A stretch of DNA of 64,000 bases, taken from the NCBI RefSeq assembly GCF_046630315.1, contig NZ_LQBD01000001.1:1-64000 (forward strand), given 5' to 3'. The notes under the pieces are model-generated. The model saw nothing but the letters and a program-made list of their open reading frames with translations, did not search any database and was not told where the DNA came from. This stretch comes from Brucella anthropi_A. Its GTDB lineage: Bacteria; Pseudomonadota; Alphaproteobacteria; Rhizobiales; Rhizobiaceae. Positions within the stretch are counted from its first letter, which is position 1, and each line of letters begins with the position of its first letter. This document shows positions 9,401 to 17,146 of the stretch, in pieces. Position numbers and translations under genes: made by a program.

Positions 9401-11954
9401 TTATCCCGGTCAGGTCAATCTGGTCAATCAGAACGGCGTCACGGTCAATTACTGGAATGCCGCAGGCAATCGCGACCACAACAACCAGACCAACGAGATT
9501 GTGGGCGGTTCCGGGACATGGAATTTGGAGAAGGACAACTGGACCGAGAGTAACGGGCCGAATTCACCGCAAAAGGACAAGCTCTTCAATGCTCGCTACA
9601 CCAATGGTTCGTTTGCCGTCTTCGGCGGCACGGCCGGACAGGTAAAGGTGGACAATGCCTCCGGCCAGATAACCGCGGCGGGCATGCAGTTTGCAAGCGA
9701 TGGCTACCATCTGACGGGCGGAGCGCTGACGCTTGCCCATTCCACCCAGCCGATCATCCGCGTCGGTGACAGCCTGCAACACGCTGCGCCGATCACGGCA
9801 ACCATCGACAATGAACTGGAGGGAACCGGTGGGATAAACAAGACGGATTACGGCACGCTGATCCTGACGGGCGACAGCAGCTATAGCGGCGGCACGACCG
9901 TCACCGGCGGCATTTTGCAGCTTGGCAATGGCGGCACGGGCGGCAGCATCACCGGCGATGTCGTGCTGACAGAGGACCCAAGCCATCGCGATCATGGCCG
10001 ACTGGTCTTCGATCACAGTCAGGGTGTCCATTCGACCTTTGCCGGGGCTATCTCCGGCATAGGCGAAGTGATCCAGCAGGGCAGCGACGTGCTGACGCTT
10101 TCCGGGCAGAACACGTTCACCGGCGGGCTGACCGTCAAGAGCGGCGGGGTTGCAGCCGGTGTCGATGGCACCGTGTTCGGGACCGGCACCGTGACGCTTT
10201 CTGCGGGTACGACGCTCGATCTTGCCAACCATCAGGTGACATCGGGCGCGCTTTCGGGTGCGGGCATGGTCAGGCTTGGCAGCGGCACGCTCACTCTTGC
10301 AACCGATCAGAGCGCAAGCTTCTCCGGCGTGATCGAGGGAACGGGCGGACTGACCAAGAGCGGAACGGGCACCGAGACGCTTCTGGGAGCCAACAGCTAT
10401 ACAGGCCAGACAACGGTGTCGGGCGGCACACTGGCGCAAGGGGCGGCAGGCGCGTTCAACACGGCCTCGTCCAGCTATGACGTGGCCTCCGGCGGCACGC
10501 TCGATCTGGGCGGCTTCGATACGACATTGGCAGCCCTTTCCAATGGCGGCGCCATCAACATGAATGCCGGTGCGCCCGGCACCACGCTGACGGTCAACGG
10601 CAATTATGCCGGCAATGGTGGCACAATCACCATCAACACGGTTCTTGGCGGCGACAATTCCAGGACCGACAGGCTGAAGGTCGGTGGCGACACATCGGGC
10701 AATACCCAACTCAAGGTGGTCAATCGCGGCGGGCTTGGCGCACAGACCGCCAACGGTATCGAAGTGGTCGAGGTCAGCGGCCAGTCGAATGGCACCTTCT
10801 CGCTCACCAGAGATTATTTGACCAAGGATGGCCAGCCGGCGGTGGTGGCCGGTGCCTATGCCTATACGCTGCATCAGGGCCCGGCCAAGGGCAGCAATGA
10901 CGGCAACTGGTATCTGACCAGCCAGTTCAACAACTCGACCAATCCCGACCATCCGGACAATCCCGATCCGCGCTATGGCGCCAATGTGCCAGTCTATCAG
11001 GGATATGTGCAGACCATGCAGGCCCTGAACAAGCTGCCGACATTGCAGGAACGTGTCGGCAAGCGCTACTGGACCGGCGAGAACGGCGATGGCCGGACCA
11101 ATGGGGCGGTGGTCGACGAACGTGGCATCTGGGCGCGCATCGAAGGGGCGCATAATCGTCTGGACCCGCACACCGCCACGGGCATGAAGCAGGACATCAA
11201 CACCTTCCTCATGCAGGCGGGCGTCGATGGTCAGTTCTATGAGGACGAGAACGGAAAGTTCATCGCTGGCATTACCGGTCAATATGGCACCGGCCACAGC
11301 GATATATCGGCGCGGGATGGCGATGGCAGCATCGCCACCAGTGCCTGGAGCCTCGGCGCCACCGCCACCTGGTACGGCAATAATGGCTTGTATGTCGATA
11401 CGCAGGGACAGCTGAGCTGGTTTGACAACGACCTCAACTCCGATACGGCCAATACCGGCCTGAAGGATGGCGCCAAGGCCTTTGGTTATGCCCTGAGCGT
11501 GGAAGCGGGCCAGCGCGTGGCGATCGACGATCGTTGGTCGCTGACCCCGCAGGCCCAGCTCATGTGGTCGGCGATCAATGCCGATGACTTCCAGGATGTC
11601 TGGCAGGCCGATGTCGCCGTCACCCAGGGCAACAGCCTGACCGGCCGCATCGGCCTTGCCGCCAGCTATGACGCAAACTGGCAGGGAACCGACGGACGGA
11701 AGGTCAATACCTCCGTCTATGGCATCGCCAATCTCTACCAGGAGTTCCTCGGCGGTACCCGCATCAATGTCTCCGGCGTCGGCTTCAACACCGACAACGA
11801 CCGCACCTGGGCCGGCGTCGGCGCCGGCGGAACCTATGCATGGGCCGACACCAAATATCTCATCTACGGTCAGGGAACCATCAACACATCCCTCAACCAA
11901 TTCGCAAACAGCTACAGCCTAAAGGCAACCGCCGGCTTCAAGGTCAAGTGGTAA
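3459..11954 (+). CDS. Giant type V autotransporter adhesin with PATR-type repeats
   Basis: A 2,831-residue secreted protein. The N-terminus has a charged start and hydrophobic stretch (about residues 10-34) consistent with a Sec signal peptide. The passenger, residues about 35-2450, consists of tandem 30-40-residue beta-helix repeats of the type GTGTLTLSGNNSYSGGT…GGTLQLG, the passenger-associated transport repeats. Two long non-repeat modules (about 1225-1450 and 1850-2100) share the pattern GTYRIFDY/GLYHLFHY…NYWNG…GDGTW…NWT and echo the N-terminal DWTGATNTDWFTTSNW. The last ~280 residues form the outer-membrane beta-barrel (autotransporter domain), ending in an aromatic-rich strand and a terminal W. 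The frame has no ATG near the signal peptide: the first candidate start is TTG at 3459 (next GTG 3471), only eight codons after an in-frame stop. By family it resembles the large Brucella autotransporter adhesins (Bma/Oma type); which one cannot be decided here. Surface adhesion is inferred. Confidence 0.9.
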   Translation: MIWPVLRSICGKYAGRCCVTGLALVMGSMVTVSRATGSDWTGATNTDWFTTSNWSNGEVPTKGAETTIIADSQARAPVIDGRKAVSGILTVGSQSGTGWLTIQGGGELDAGNPTIGGQGSVVTVMGAGSILNDPLYLGTFSVGDGGYSGVSSGTLQVLDGASVSASYFLIGGSKQATGTVIVSGLHSQLNSDWTVTVGKDGDGTLNVSDGGAIVASVGFTSNRGDTTLTGGGTTATLGYIFLTGSYADKGASLNIEAGAVVTGSSTVSLSGALSTPTLTIEGAGSHLTAAGQVTIGSQAGGGIATLSDGGSLNADAMVIGGDGTGGDFTGVLNIGGGVSDAAAAPGHVVATNGITVNAAGEIIFNHTGTAYEFSSAVSGTGTISQIAGITILSNDNSFSGTTTIRGGTLQIGNGGTHGSLASDVDTGTAANHGSLVFNRSDSYKFDNAITGSGNVVQNGSGTLTLGADNSYSGTTTIATGSTLQVGDGGTTGTLGSGDVWNDGTLTVDRSNSFILSQKISGTGFLTKSGSGTLTLSGNNSYGGATSVSAGTLVLTGANTGGGATTIDAGAALHIGTGGTVGSLAGDIVNNGALVVDRAGTITLAGTISGTGGLTMQGGGTLTLSGTNSYSGDTTVSGSTLMVTSDTNLGNTDAQNGAVGALTLDDATLRIGAASFSTSRQVHLTGNDTIDTGTFDARFDAVIDGDGKLTKQGTGMLTLTAANSYGGGTDVLGGTLRIGGTAGDITGDVTVAGGATLELARSNTYTFYGLISGDGRLVKSGVGTTTLANAHNSYSGGTEIDSGTLAVSTDDNLGDRAGGLTFNGGTLQLLADDFASGRAVTLSYDGTIDTNSHSGTLSGLVTGAYGLVVQGGGTLTLSSVNTYSGDTTVTGASTLVVAQDGNLGATTGTVGALTLNNGTLQIDRDAFSSNRFVYLTGAGTVDTNGHDAMLGGVINGAGTFTKQGTGTLTLSNTNLYGGGTVVAGGTLAVSSDANLGATAGTLSIAGGATLQLTDDFSTSRMVTLEAGTATINTDTNKTATFLNTLTGAGKLNVTGDGTLVLAATNDYNGGTAIASGSTLQLGNATADGSIMHNVANGGTLIFHNQNETIFAGVISGDGALVQNGTGTLILTGDNNYKGGTTIESGSTLQVGAGGATGKIKGNVTNHGTLDFKRSAALTFDGVISGDGTLIQSGTASLTLTGDSSGFTGVTTVANGSLEVNNSLGGTVTVNSGATLGGGGTIGGDTTVNGTLEGTSGQGLTFNGNLTLGTNSVISASFDGPNDPDGIFDVKGNLALGGVVSVTSFGTATPGLYHLFHYDGSKSGTLTIGTLPSGVDRTKVSIDTQGPNDIYIVNSTGTHLNYWNGTQTGSVGDGHLYGGDGTWTAASTSLNWTDSPEYDINGSWTNSDFAVFSGNSGTVTVDPGEGEITASGMQFMVSGYKLVGGSLELVSPQGTPSMKPNIRVGGGGGDGVPTATIATVLTGTNGMMKSDAGTLVLTGINTYTGGTDISGGTLQLGDGTTNGSVLGDISTSTSATDKGVLAVHAGATPATIDNTISGMGSVLVQGGTVTFSGHNSYSGGTTLAGGITIVTEDDNLGVTGSNVAIDNGATLRFNQNINVAGSFTHNLQLGTTPGNIATLDTNGHNVTVSGAISGVGSLTKAGANTLTLTANNTYTGMTRVEKGTLQVGDGGASGDLAGAVTVDAGATLAFDRDTYAFQHKISGAGSVEQRGSGTLTLTEDNDYSGGTSIAGGTLKVASDKKLGAISGDLTLNGGIFENMAAFTGQNAMQRNIEMDANGSTLQTDQDLELRGSLGGNGDFAKTGTGQLTLAADNNDWTGMATIDAGSLRVDGTLGTEEFAQQTAINVKGGATLSGTGTIHGDVTVADNGTLIGSADRILTVDGKLTLGASYVNVSLATPSLYALFQVNGDLDLGNSTLNITGDIGGFGAGTYRIFDYTGSRFGTMTVGSVPAGSEAAGMWVQTDYPGQVNLVNQNGVTVNYWNAAGNRDHNNQTNEIVGGSGTWNLEKDNWTESNGPNSPQKDKLFNARYTNGSFAVFGGTAGQVKVDNASGQITAAGMQFASDGYHLTGGALTLAHSTQPIIRVGDSLQHAAPITATIDNELEGTGGINKTDYGTLILTGDSSYSGGTTVTGGILQLGNGGTGGSITGDVVLTEDPSHRDHGRLVFDHSQGVHSTFAGAISGIGEVIQQGSDVLTLSGQNTFTGGLTVKSGGVAAGVDGTVFGTGTVTLSAGTTLDLANHQVTSGALSGAGMVRLGSGTLTLATDQSASFSGVIEGTGGLTKSGTGTETLLGANSYTGQTTVSGGTLAQGAAGAFNTASSSYDVASGGTLDLGGFDTTLAALSNGGAINMNAGAPGTTLTVNGNYAGNGGTITINTVLGGDNSRTDRLKVGGDTSGNTQLKVVNRGGLGAQTANGIEVVEVSGQSNGTFSLTRDYLTKDGQPAVVAGAYAYTLHQGPAKGSNDGNWYLTSQFNNSTNPDHPDNPDPRYGANVPVYQGYVQTMQALNKLPTLQERVGKRYWTGENGDGRTNGAVVDERGIWARIEGAHNRLDPHTATGMKQDINTFLMQAGVDGQFYEDENGKFIAGITGQYGTGHSDISARDGDGSIATSAWSLGATATWYGNNGLYVDTQGQLSWFDNDLNSDTANTGLKDGAKAFGYALSVEAGQRVAIDDRWSLTPQAQLMWSAINADDFQDVWQADVAVTQGNSLTGRIGLAASYDANWQGTDGRKVNTSVYGIANLYQEFLGGTRINVSGVGFNTDNDRTWAGVGAGGTYAWADTKYLIYGQGTINTSLNQFANSYSLKATAGFKVKW

Positions 11955-12037
11955 TGGCTGCGTACCGGCTCAATGGAAGCGCCCGATCCCGTTTGCGGGG
12001 CTATTGTCTCTTCAGTGCGTAATCCCCGCGCAGCCAT
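11954..12037. other. Nested inverted repeats between convergent genes
   Basis: ATGGCTGC (11954-11961) pairs with GCAGCCAT (12030-12037), and inside it GCGGGG (11995-12000) pairs with CCCCGC (12024-12029). The two stems are contiguous on the 3' side. The structure starts at the last base of the autotransporter stop codon and lies before the convergent dioxygenase gene. There is no T tract, so a terminator role is only a possibility. Confidence 0.35.
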
Positions 12038-12071
12038 AGCTTGCAGTCGGTCCAGATAAACGTCTTTAGGC

Positions 12072-13052
12072 TTATGAAAGCTCTTTCTTGACAGCTTCAT
12101 AGAGCCAGGGGCAATCCGCGACTGCTGGTGCGCGAATACCCCGTGCGGCGGCGTCGAGCCGCATGTCGCGCAGGCGCTTTCGACCTCCTTCTTCCGTCAG
12201 ATAGAGACGCTCATGTCCCCAGAAGGAAGGTCCGTCCGTAGTTTCATGTGGTTCCCAATTTGCAGGGTCGATTTGTCTTCCACCCCAGCCGTTTTCTACA
12301 AAGAAACCCGAAGGTGTGTTTGCATAGAATGATGTCATGTAATCGTTGGTGTGTCGTCCAAGTGTATAAGCCACCCGACCGTCTTCCAGCCCAGCGAGAT
12401 CATATCCCTGTCCAACATCGTCAAGGTTCTTGAACTCCACCATGAAATGATGGAACCCCTGCTGACCAGATCCGACCATTGCAAAACTGTGGTGGCGGTC
12501 ATTCACATGGAAGAAATAAAGCCCATAGGGTTTCAGTCCATAATCGGTTACACGAAAATCCAGATTGTCCCGATAGAAGGGCATCATGATCTCGATATTT
12601 TTCACATGCAGCACTGCATGTCCCATACCGAGCGGGCCGGTATTGAACCCTGATATGGGGCGACCCGGGACAAAAGGATCGGAGGCAATCATCGGCTGCC
12701 AGACCAGCTCGATGCGATTGCCCATCGGATCGTCGAACCAGACCATGTCCGCACAAAAGCGCTGATCGCAAAGGGCAGCATTGGCGGGATAAACGCGGGT
12801 GCCAACCGCTTCCAGGCGTGATGCATATTGATCAAGGTCGCGTTGAAACTCGACTTCCCAGCCCATGCAGGCCAGTGTTTCTCCCGGCTCGTCAAGCACA
12901 ATCAACCGCTGCATGCGATCATCCATACGGAAAGCCAGCTGACCGGCGGCACGGTCAATTTTCTGCATGCCAAGCAGGCCGGATGCAAAGCCGGCCCAGT
13001 CATCAAGCTTGTCGGAGCGCACGCCGATATAACCCAGAGCATTGATGGCCAT
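12072..13052 (-). CDS. Type I extradiol (VOC-fold) ring-cleavage dioxygenase
   Basis: A 326-residue two-domain vicinal-oxygen-chelate enzyme like 2,3-dihydroxybiphenyl 1,2-dioxygenase, which opens catechol rings next to the hydroxyls using Fe(II). The C-terminal domain carries the expected 2-His-1-Glu ligands: H145 (MGHAVLHV), H201 (or adjacent H202; FHHFMVEF) and E253 (FFVENGWGG), at near-standard spacing for BphC-type enzymes. H186/H187 (NDRHHSF) and Y238 (NDYMTSFY) are candidate acid-base residues. The ATG follows AGGAGG at 8-nt spacing. It is downstream of the FAA-hydrolase gene on the same strand, a classical ring-cleavage then product-hydrolysis pairing. The substrate is unknown; no ring-hydroxylating oxygenase is nearby. 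Confidence 0.87.
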   Translation of the reverse strand: MAINALGYIGVRSDKLDDWAGFASGLLGMQKIDRAAGQLAFRMDDRMQRLIVLDEPGETLACMGWEVEFQRDLDQYASRLEAVGTRVYPANAALCDQRFCADMVWFDDPMGNRIELVWQPMIASDPFVPGRPISGFNTGPLGMGHAVLHVKNIEIMMPFYRDNLDFRVTDYGLKPYGLYFFHVNDRHHSFAMVGSGQQGFHHFMVEFKNLDDVGQGYDLAGLEDGRVAYTLGRHTNDYMTSFYANTPSGFFVENGWGGRQIDPANWEPHETTDGPSFWGHERLYLTEEGGRKRLRDMRLDAAARGIRAPAVADCPWLYEAVKKELS

Positions 13053-13080
13053 GGCCTTTTCCTCCTCATAAACTTTGATT

Positions 13081-13101
13081 GGCCCCGCTTTCGGCGGGGC
13101 C
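13081..13101 (-). other. Intercistronic hairpin between hydrolase and dioxygenase genes
   Basis: An 8-bp perfect GC stem (GGCCCCGC / GCGGGGCC) with a 5-nt loop lies in the 57-bp gap between the FAA-family gene and the dioxygenase gene. Without a T tract it is more likely an mRNA processing or stability element than a full terminator. Confidence 0.45.
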
Positions 13102-13109
13102 TTGCGTGA

Positions 13110-13955
13110 TCAGGCTGCGTCAGCGATTGGGTTCGACAGCGTGCCAATGCCGGTGATTTCAACTTCAACGCGGTCACCAGCGAACATATAGAGCTGCGGT
13201 TCGCGGAACTTGCCGACGCCACCGGGCGTTCCGGTGGCGATGACGTCGCCCGGAAGCAGTTTCGTCACTGTCGAAACATAGGCGATAATTTCGCCAATGG
13301 AGAAAGCCAGATCCGAAATCGGCGTCGTTTGCACTTCCTGACCGTTCACCCGGGTGCGCAGATGCTGTTCTTCCGGATTTGGCAGTTCGTCCTTCGTGAC
13401 CAGCCAAGGCCCCATGGCGCCCGTATCGTCGAAGCTCTTGCCCGGCCAGAACTGGGTCGTGTGACGCTGGAAATCGCGGATCGAGCCGTCGTTGAAGCAG
13501 GAATAGCCTGCGATGTAATCCGCGGCGTCTTCGGCGCGGATATTTCGACCCGGTTTGCCGATAATGACGGCGAGTTCGCCCTCATAGTCGAATTCCTGGG
13601 AAACGGCTGGCCGTAACAGTGGATTTTCATGTCCGAGAACAGACGACGAATAGCGCGTGAAGATCGAAGGATATTTGGGCTTTTCGCGACCGGTTTCCTT
13701 GATATGCGCGGCATAATTCAGACCGACGCAGAGAATTTTGTCGGGGTTTGGAATTGGAGAAACCAGGGTGACATCCGATACGGGAACCGGCGCTTCCGCA
13801 TTTGCAGACAGTTCGGCCACGGCATCGGCGTTCAAAACAGCCCGCAGATCGCCGTACCGAGCCTTGAAAGCGGCAGAAGCCTTGTGCAGCCCCGCTTCGG
13901 TAATGAATCCATAACCCGCACCTTGATCCGCTGTCGTAAATGAAACTAGTCGCAC
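13110..13955 (-). CDS. Fumarylacetoacetate-hydrolase-family enzyme
   Basis: A 281-residue member of the FAH superfamily (2-keto-4-pentenoate hydratase / acylpyruvase class), acting on ring-cleavage products. The metal-binding acidic pattern is present: YEGELAVIIG supplies two glutamates and FNDGSIRDF an aspartate. A C-terminal TGTPGGVG motif and a VGLNYAAHIKE motif are characteristic. The frame opens further upstream (to 14006), but a GTG at 13955 is preceded by AAGGGAG at 8 nt and gives the normal N-terminus MRLVSFTT, so that start is chosen. It is probably co-transcribed with the downstream extradiol dioxygenase and would process its product. Confidence 0.87.
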   Translation of the reverse strand: MRLVSFTTADQGAGYGFITEAGLHKASAAFKARYGDLRAVLNADAVAELSANAEAPVPVSDVTLVSPIPNPDKILCVGLNYAAHIKETGREKPKYPSIFTRYSSSVLGHENPLLRPAVSQEFDYEGELAVIIGKPGRNIRAEDAADYIAGYSCFNDGSIRDFQRHTTQFWPGKSFDDTGAMGPWLVTKDELPNPEEQHLRTRVNGQEVQTTPISDLAFSIGEIIAYVSTVTKLLPGDVIATGTPGGVGKFREPQLYMFAGDRVEVEITGIGTLSNPIADAA

Positions 13956-14094
13956 CGTTGTAACTCCCTTCGATTCTTCGAACGCGGCCCGATCGGGGCC
14001 GCGCATTCGCTGGGCTTATGCTGCGGCGAGCGGTCCAAGGCCAGATCGAATTGGAGTTGCGTTCACCAGATGAACGACGTTCCGGAAGAGGGAC

Positions 14095-14925
14095 TTATTC
14101 TGCGGGATCGGAGTTTTCGCGCCGATAACGCATGGTCATGTCGGGGAAAGCTTCGCATTTTTGAGCAATCCGCGCCGCACATTCCCGCGCCGGTTCGAGA
14201 AAACGCCGAACACCTTTCGCCACCGGAAGCGCTGACACGAACCAGACCACTGTGACTACCGCCTGTACTCGGCCTTTGGCGTGCACGGGCACGGAGAGGC
14301 TGTTGGTTGCGCGGATCAGTTCCCCGCTCCGCAGCCCGTATCCTTGCTGGCGAGTAAAGGCGATCTGCTGCGTGATATGGCGGCGGTCGCCCGCAAGCGC
14401 CGCCTGATTGGCGGGGTTTTGCGCAAGCCGGTCCAAAATGGCTTCCCGCTCTTCATCCGGGCAGAAGGCTAGATAGGCTCGCCCGGAAGACGTATGCAGA
14501 ATGGGCAATCTCGTGCCAACAAGGCCATGTTGAATGGAAAAGGGGCTGGTGCGGTGCGTCGATTCCCGCACCAGCATCATATCGTTCTGCAATGTGTGCA
14601 GATCGACTGGCCAGAGGATTTGCTTGCCAAGCCGCTCGATTTCCGGCGCTGCACATTCGCGCACCCATGCTTCATCATTATAGCCATCGGAAAGCGACCG
14701 CACGTAGAGCGTCGGATACCAGCTGCCATCCGATGGACTGCGTTCAACAAAACCCAGCCCTTCCAGCGTTTCGAGAAGTCGAACCACAGTTGGACGCGGC
14801 AATTCCAGCCGCCGCGCAATCTGCTGTGGATGTGCGCCCTTATAGAGAGAAAGGTCTTGAAGCAGGGCCAGACCGCGCTCCAGAGCGCGAACGGGGGCAA
14901 AGTTTCTTTTGTTGGTTGGTTCCAT
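14095..14925 (-). CDS. IclR-family transcriptional regulator
   Basis: A 276-residue regulator with an N-terminal winged helix-turn-helix (about residues 10-75; …HPQQIARRLELPRPTVVRLLETLEGLGFV…) and a C-terminal IclR effector-binding domain (about 90-265; …ILHTSSGRAYLAFCPDEE…, …YGLRSGE…TNSLSVPV…). IclR proteins commonly control aromatic-acid catabolism and uptake operons in response to the pathway substrate. The frame extends to a TTG at 14952, but the ATG at 14925 gives the usual N-terminus. It diverges from the ABC-importer operon and reads in the same direction as the hydrolase-dioxygenase pair, so it probably controls both. Confidence 0.88.
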   Translation of the reverse strand: MEPTNKRNFAPVRALERGLALLQDLSLYKGAHPQQIARRLELPRPTVVRLLETLEGLGFVERSPSDGSWYPTLYVRSLSDGYNDEAWVRECAAPEIERLGKQILWPVDLHTLQNDMMLVRESTHRTSPFSIQHGLVGTRLPILHTSSGRAYLAFCPDEEREAILDRLAQNPANQAALAGDRRHITQQIAFTRQQGYGLRSGELIRATNSLSVPVHAKGRVQAVVTVVWFVSALPVAKGVRRFLEPARECAARIAQKCEAFPDMTMRYRRENSDPAE

Positions 14926-14957
14926 AGGCACTAGCGCTCGGCGGTGCGGCAAATTGC

Positions 14958-15006
14958 GTTCGACAGGTGAACTCTAATCGAAAATAGGTTGAAGTTGAAG
15001 GTTCAA
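14958..15006. promoter_or_regulatory. Candidate IclR operators in divergent promoter region
   Basis: The 119-bp gap between the iclR-type gene and the importer operon contains two short inverted repeats: GTTC-N7-GAAC starting near 14958 and the 12-bp palindrome TTGAAGGTTCAA at 14995-15006. IclR proteins bind such short palindromes in divergent promoters. The assignment is inference from position and symmetry. Confidence 0.4.
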
Positions 15007-15044
15007 TATCCCAAACCCGCCGGGAGTTTATATGGGAGATAATT

Positions 15045-16232
15045 ATGCAGATCAATCGACGCAACCTGCTGCTGTCCAGCGCGGGGTTCATGGCTGCTGG
15101 ACTGTTGCCTGGTTTCCAGTCTGCTGTCCGTGCGGCTACGGCCGATCCATTGAAAATCGGCTGGTTCGCCGCGCTTTCCGGTCCTTATTCAACTGGCGCC
15201 TTGGCGCAGGACGCCGGCCATAAGGCGGCCATTGCTGAACTGAATGCCAAGGGTGGTGTGCTTGGACGTCCGCTGGAGCTGGTTGCTCGCGACACGGTTG
15301 CCGATCCGGGCAAGGCAGTGAATTTCGTGCAGGAGCTTCTGTTTTCCGAGAAGGTGAATGTGCTCTTCGGGCCGAACACCTCCGGGGAAGCGATGCCGAT
15401 CCGCGACTTCATCGCCGAAGCCAATACGATCAATATGCCGACGGCGCTGATCGATCACGTGATCGACCCGGAAGTCTATCCCACGATTTTCCGCGTTGGC
15501 GGGTCTGCTGGACAGCAGATCGAGGCAGGTATCACCTTCGCTCTCGATCACTACAAGAAACAGAAGATCGCGCTGTTCGTCGATAATCTTTCTTATGGCG
15601 TTCTCTGCCGCGATCTCGCGCTTGAAAAGATGAAGGCGCGCAACATTGAGCCAGTCTATGTCGGCACGCTGGACGCCAACAAGGTGGACTTGGGCGACGA
15701 CATCATCAAGGCGCGCAACAGCGGCGCTGATGTGCTTCTGGTCTGGTCGGCTGCGTCGTCCTTTATGGCCCGCGTGCTGACGGCGCGCGGTGAGCAGAAG
15801 TGGGATATTCCTGCCATCTGCGCACCGATTGCGCTGAATGCTCAGATCACTGATCTCGTGAAGAAAGAATATCTCGACGGTGCGGTCGGGGTGGGCTTCC
15901 GTCATCTTGCGGTGGATGGCAATGGCAAGTTTGCCGCCGGAATTGAAGCCCTGCTGACCGAGCAGGCTCCGATTGTCGTACCGCAGCTCAAGAACGGGAT
16001 CACCTGGATACTTCTTGGCTATGCGTCGACCAAGCTTTGGGCTGCTGCCGTCGAGAAAGCCGGCAGCGTTGAGACCGATGCCGTAATCGCGGCTCTCGAA
16101 ACCATGGGAACGACGGAAACGGTGTTCGGCAAGGTCGGTTTCGGTCCGGGCAGCCGGGAAGGACTGTCGATGGACGAATACGCACTCTTCACGATTTCTT
16201 CGTTCCAGAACGGCGGCTTCACACTGGCCTGA
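15045..16232 (+). CDS. ABC importer periplasmic substrate-binding protein (LivK/HAAT type)
   Basis: A 395-residue type I periplasmic binding protein (Peripla_BP_6 family). The N-terminus MQINRRNLLLSSAGFMAAG has an RR pair before the hydrophobic stretch, Tat-like, with cleavage likely after VRA (about residue 31). The mature start DPLKIGWFAALSGPYSTGA is the standard opening of this family. Proteins of this class bind branched-chain amino acids, amides or aromatic acids. It is the first gene of a five-gene importer operon; a GGGAG ribosome site precedes the ATG. Linkage to an extradiol dioxygenase and an IclR regulator suggests an aromatic or related carboxylate ligand rather than leucine. Confidence 0.9.
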   Translation: MQINRRNLLLSSAGFMAAGLLPGFQSAVRAATADPLKIGWFAALSGPYSTGALAQDAGHKAAIAELNAKGGVLGRPLELVARDTVADPGKAVNFVQELLFSEKVNVLFGPNTSGEAMPIRDFIAEANTINMPTALIDHVIDPEVYPTIFRVGGSAGQQIEAGITFALDHYKKQKIALFVDNLSYGVLCRDLALEKMKARNIEPVYVGTLDANKVDLGDDIIKARNSGADVLLVWSAASSFMARVLTARGEQKWDIPAICAPIALNAQITDLVKKEYLDGAVGVGFRHLAVDGNGKFAAGIEALLTEQAPIVVPQLKNGITWILLGYASTKLWAAAVEKAGSVETDAVIAALETMGTTETVFGKVGFGPGSREGLSMDEYALFTISSFQNGGFTLA

Positions 16233-16288
16233 TCGATTCGGCGGACTCCCGCGCAGTGCGCGGAGCCTGTCACCAAAAGGACTAAACC

Positions 16289-17146
16289 ATGTTTCTCGTT
16301 CTGATCTCGGGGCTCGCCCTGGGGTGCCTCTACGCCACGGTGGCCTTAAGCTACAACGTGATGTACTCGACCTCCAAGGTGCTCAGTATGGGCGCTGGAC
16401 AGTTCGCCATGGTCGGCGGCATTGTTGGCGCCTGGACACTCGGCGATCTCGGCTGGCCGATCTGGGCATCGCTGCCGCTGGTTATCGTCGTTGGCCTTAT
16501 CTTTGGCTGGCTGACGGAACTTGTCGCCATTCGCCGTACAATGAATGGCGGAGATGACCACCTCTGGATTCTTTCCACGCTTGCCGTTGCAACGATTGTC
16601 CAGCAAGGCATGGCGCTTTGGTGGGGAACAGAGCCGAGACCGTTCCCTCGGCTGATTCCACAAGACTATGCGGGCATTTTGGACCAGAAATACTGGCTTC
16701 CGATTGTGACGGCATTTCTCATGGCGGGTGGGCTTGCGTTGTTCTATCGCAAGACGGCTATCGGCAAAATCTTCGTGGCGCTTGCAGACGATACTTTTGC
16801 GGTCAGCGCACGTGGCATTTCGGCAACCCGCATGCGCTCGCTTTCCTATGCCATTGCTGGTGCGCTTGGCGCGCTGGCGGGGTTCATGACCGGACAGCTC
16901 ACCTATGCCTATTTTGCTCTTGGCCTGACGCTGACGCTCAACGGCTTCATCGCGCTCGCAATTGGCGGGATCGGTTCCAACATCGGCGCGCTGACGGGCG
17001 GTATCATCTTCGGCGTAGTCACCACCTGCGTCGCTTATGTCTTCGGCTCGGAATTCCAGCAAACCATCGCAGTCGGGACGCTTGTCATCCTCCTGACCTT
17101 TATCCCTTCGGGATTGTTCGGCAAGAAGCGGGTACGCCAGGTATGA
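16289..17146 (+). CDS. Branched-chain-type ABC transporter permease (LivH-like)
   Basis: A 285-residue integral membrane protein with about eight hydrophobic segments, beginning MFLVLISGLALGCLYATVALSYNVMY, the signature start of LivH-type permeases. It forms the first half of the transmembrane channel. The ATG is 56 nt after the binding-protein stop, and its stop overlaps the LivM-like start (ATGA). Confidence 0.9.
   Translation: MFLVLISGLALGCLYATVALSYNVMYSTSKVLSMGAGQFAMVGGIVGAWTLGDLGWPIWASLPLVIVVGLIFGWLTELVAIRRTMNGGDDHLWILSTLAVATIVQQGMALWWGTEPRPFPRLIPQDYAGILDQKYWLPIVTAFLMAGGLALFYRKTAIGKIFVALADDTFAVSARGISATRMRSLSYAIAGALGALAGFMTGQLTYAYFALGLTLTLNGFIALAIGGIGSNIGALTGGIIFGVVTTCVAYVFGSEFQQTIAVGTLVILLTFIPSGLFGKKRVRQV

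Noticed and set aside
7803..11900. Long minus-strand open frames (558 and 778 codons) opposite the autotransporter
   Set aside because: They arise from the GC-rich Gly/Thr/Ser repeat codons of the sense gene, have low-complexity composition and no recognisable domain; the sense strand has a clear autotransporter.
3459..11954. Short regularly spaced repeats that could suggest a CRISPR array or satellite
   Set aside because: The repeats keep reading frame, vary in sequence and length, and encode beta-helix repeats; there are no constant direct repeats with unique spacers and no cas genes.
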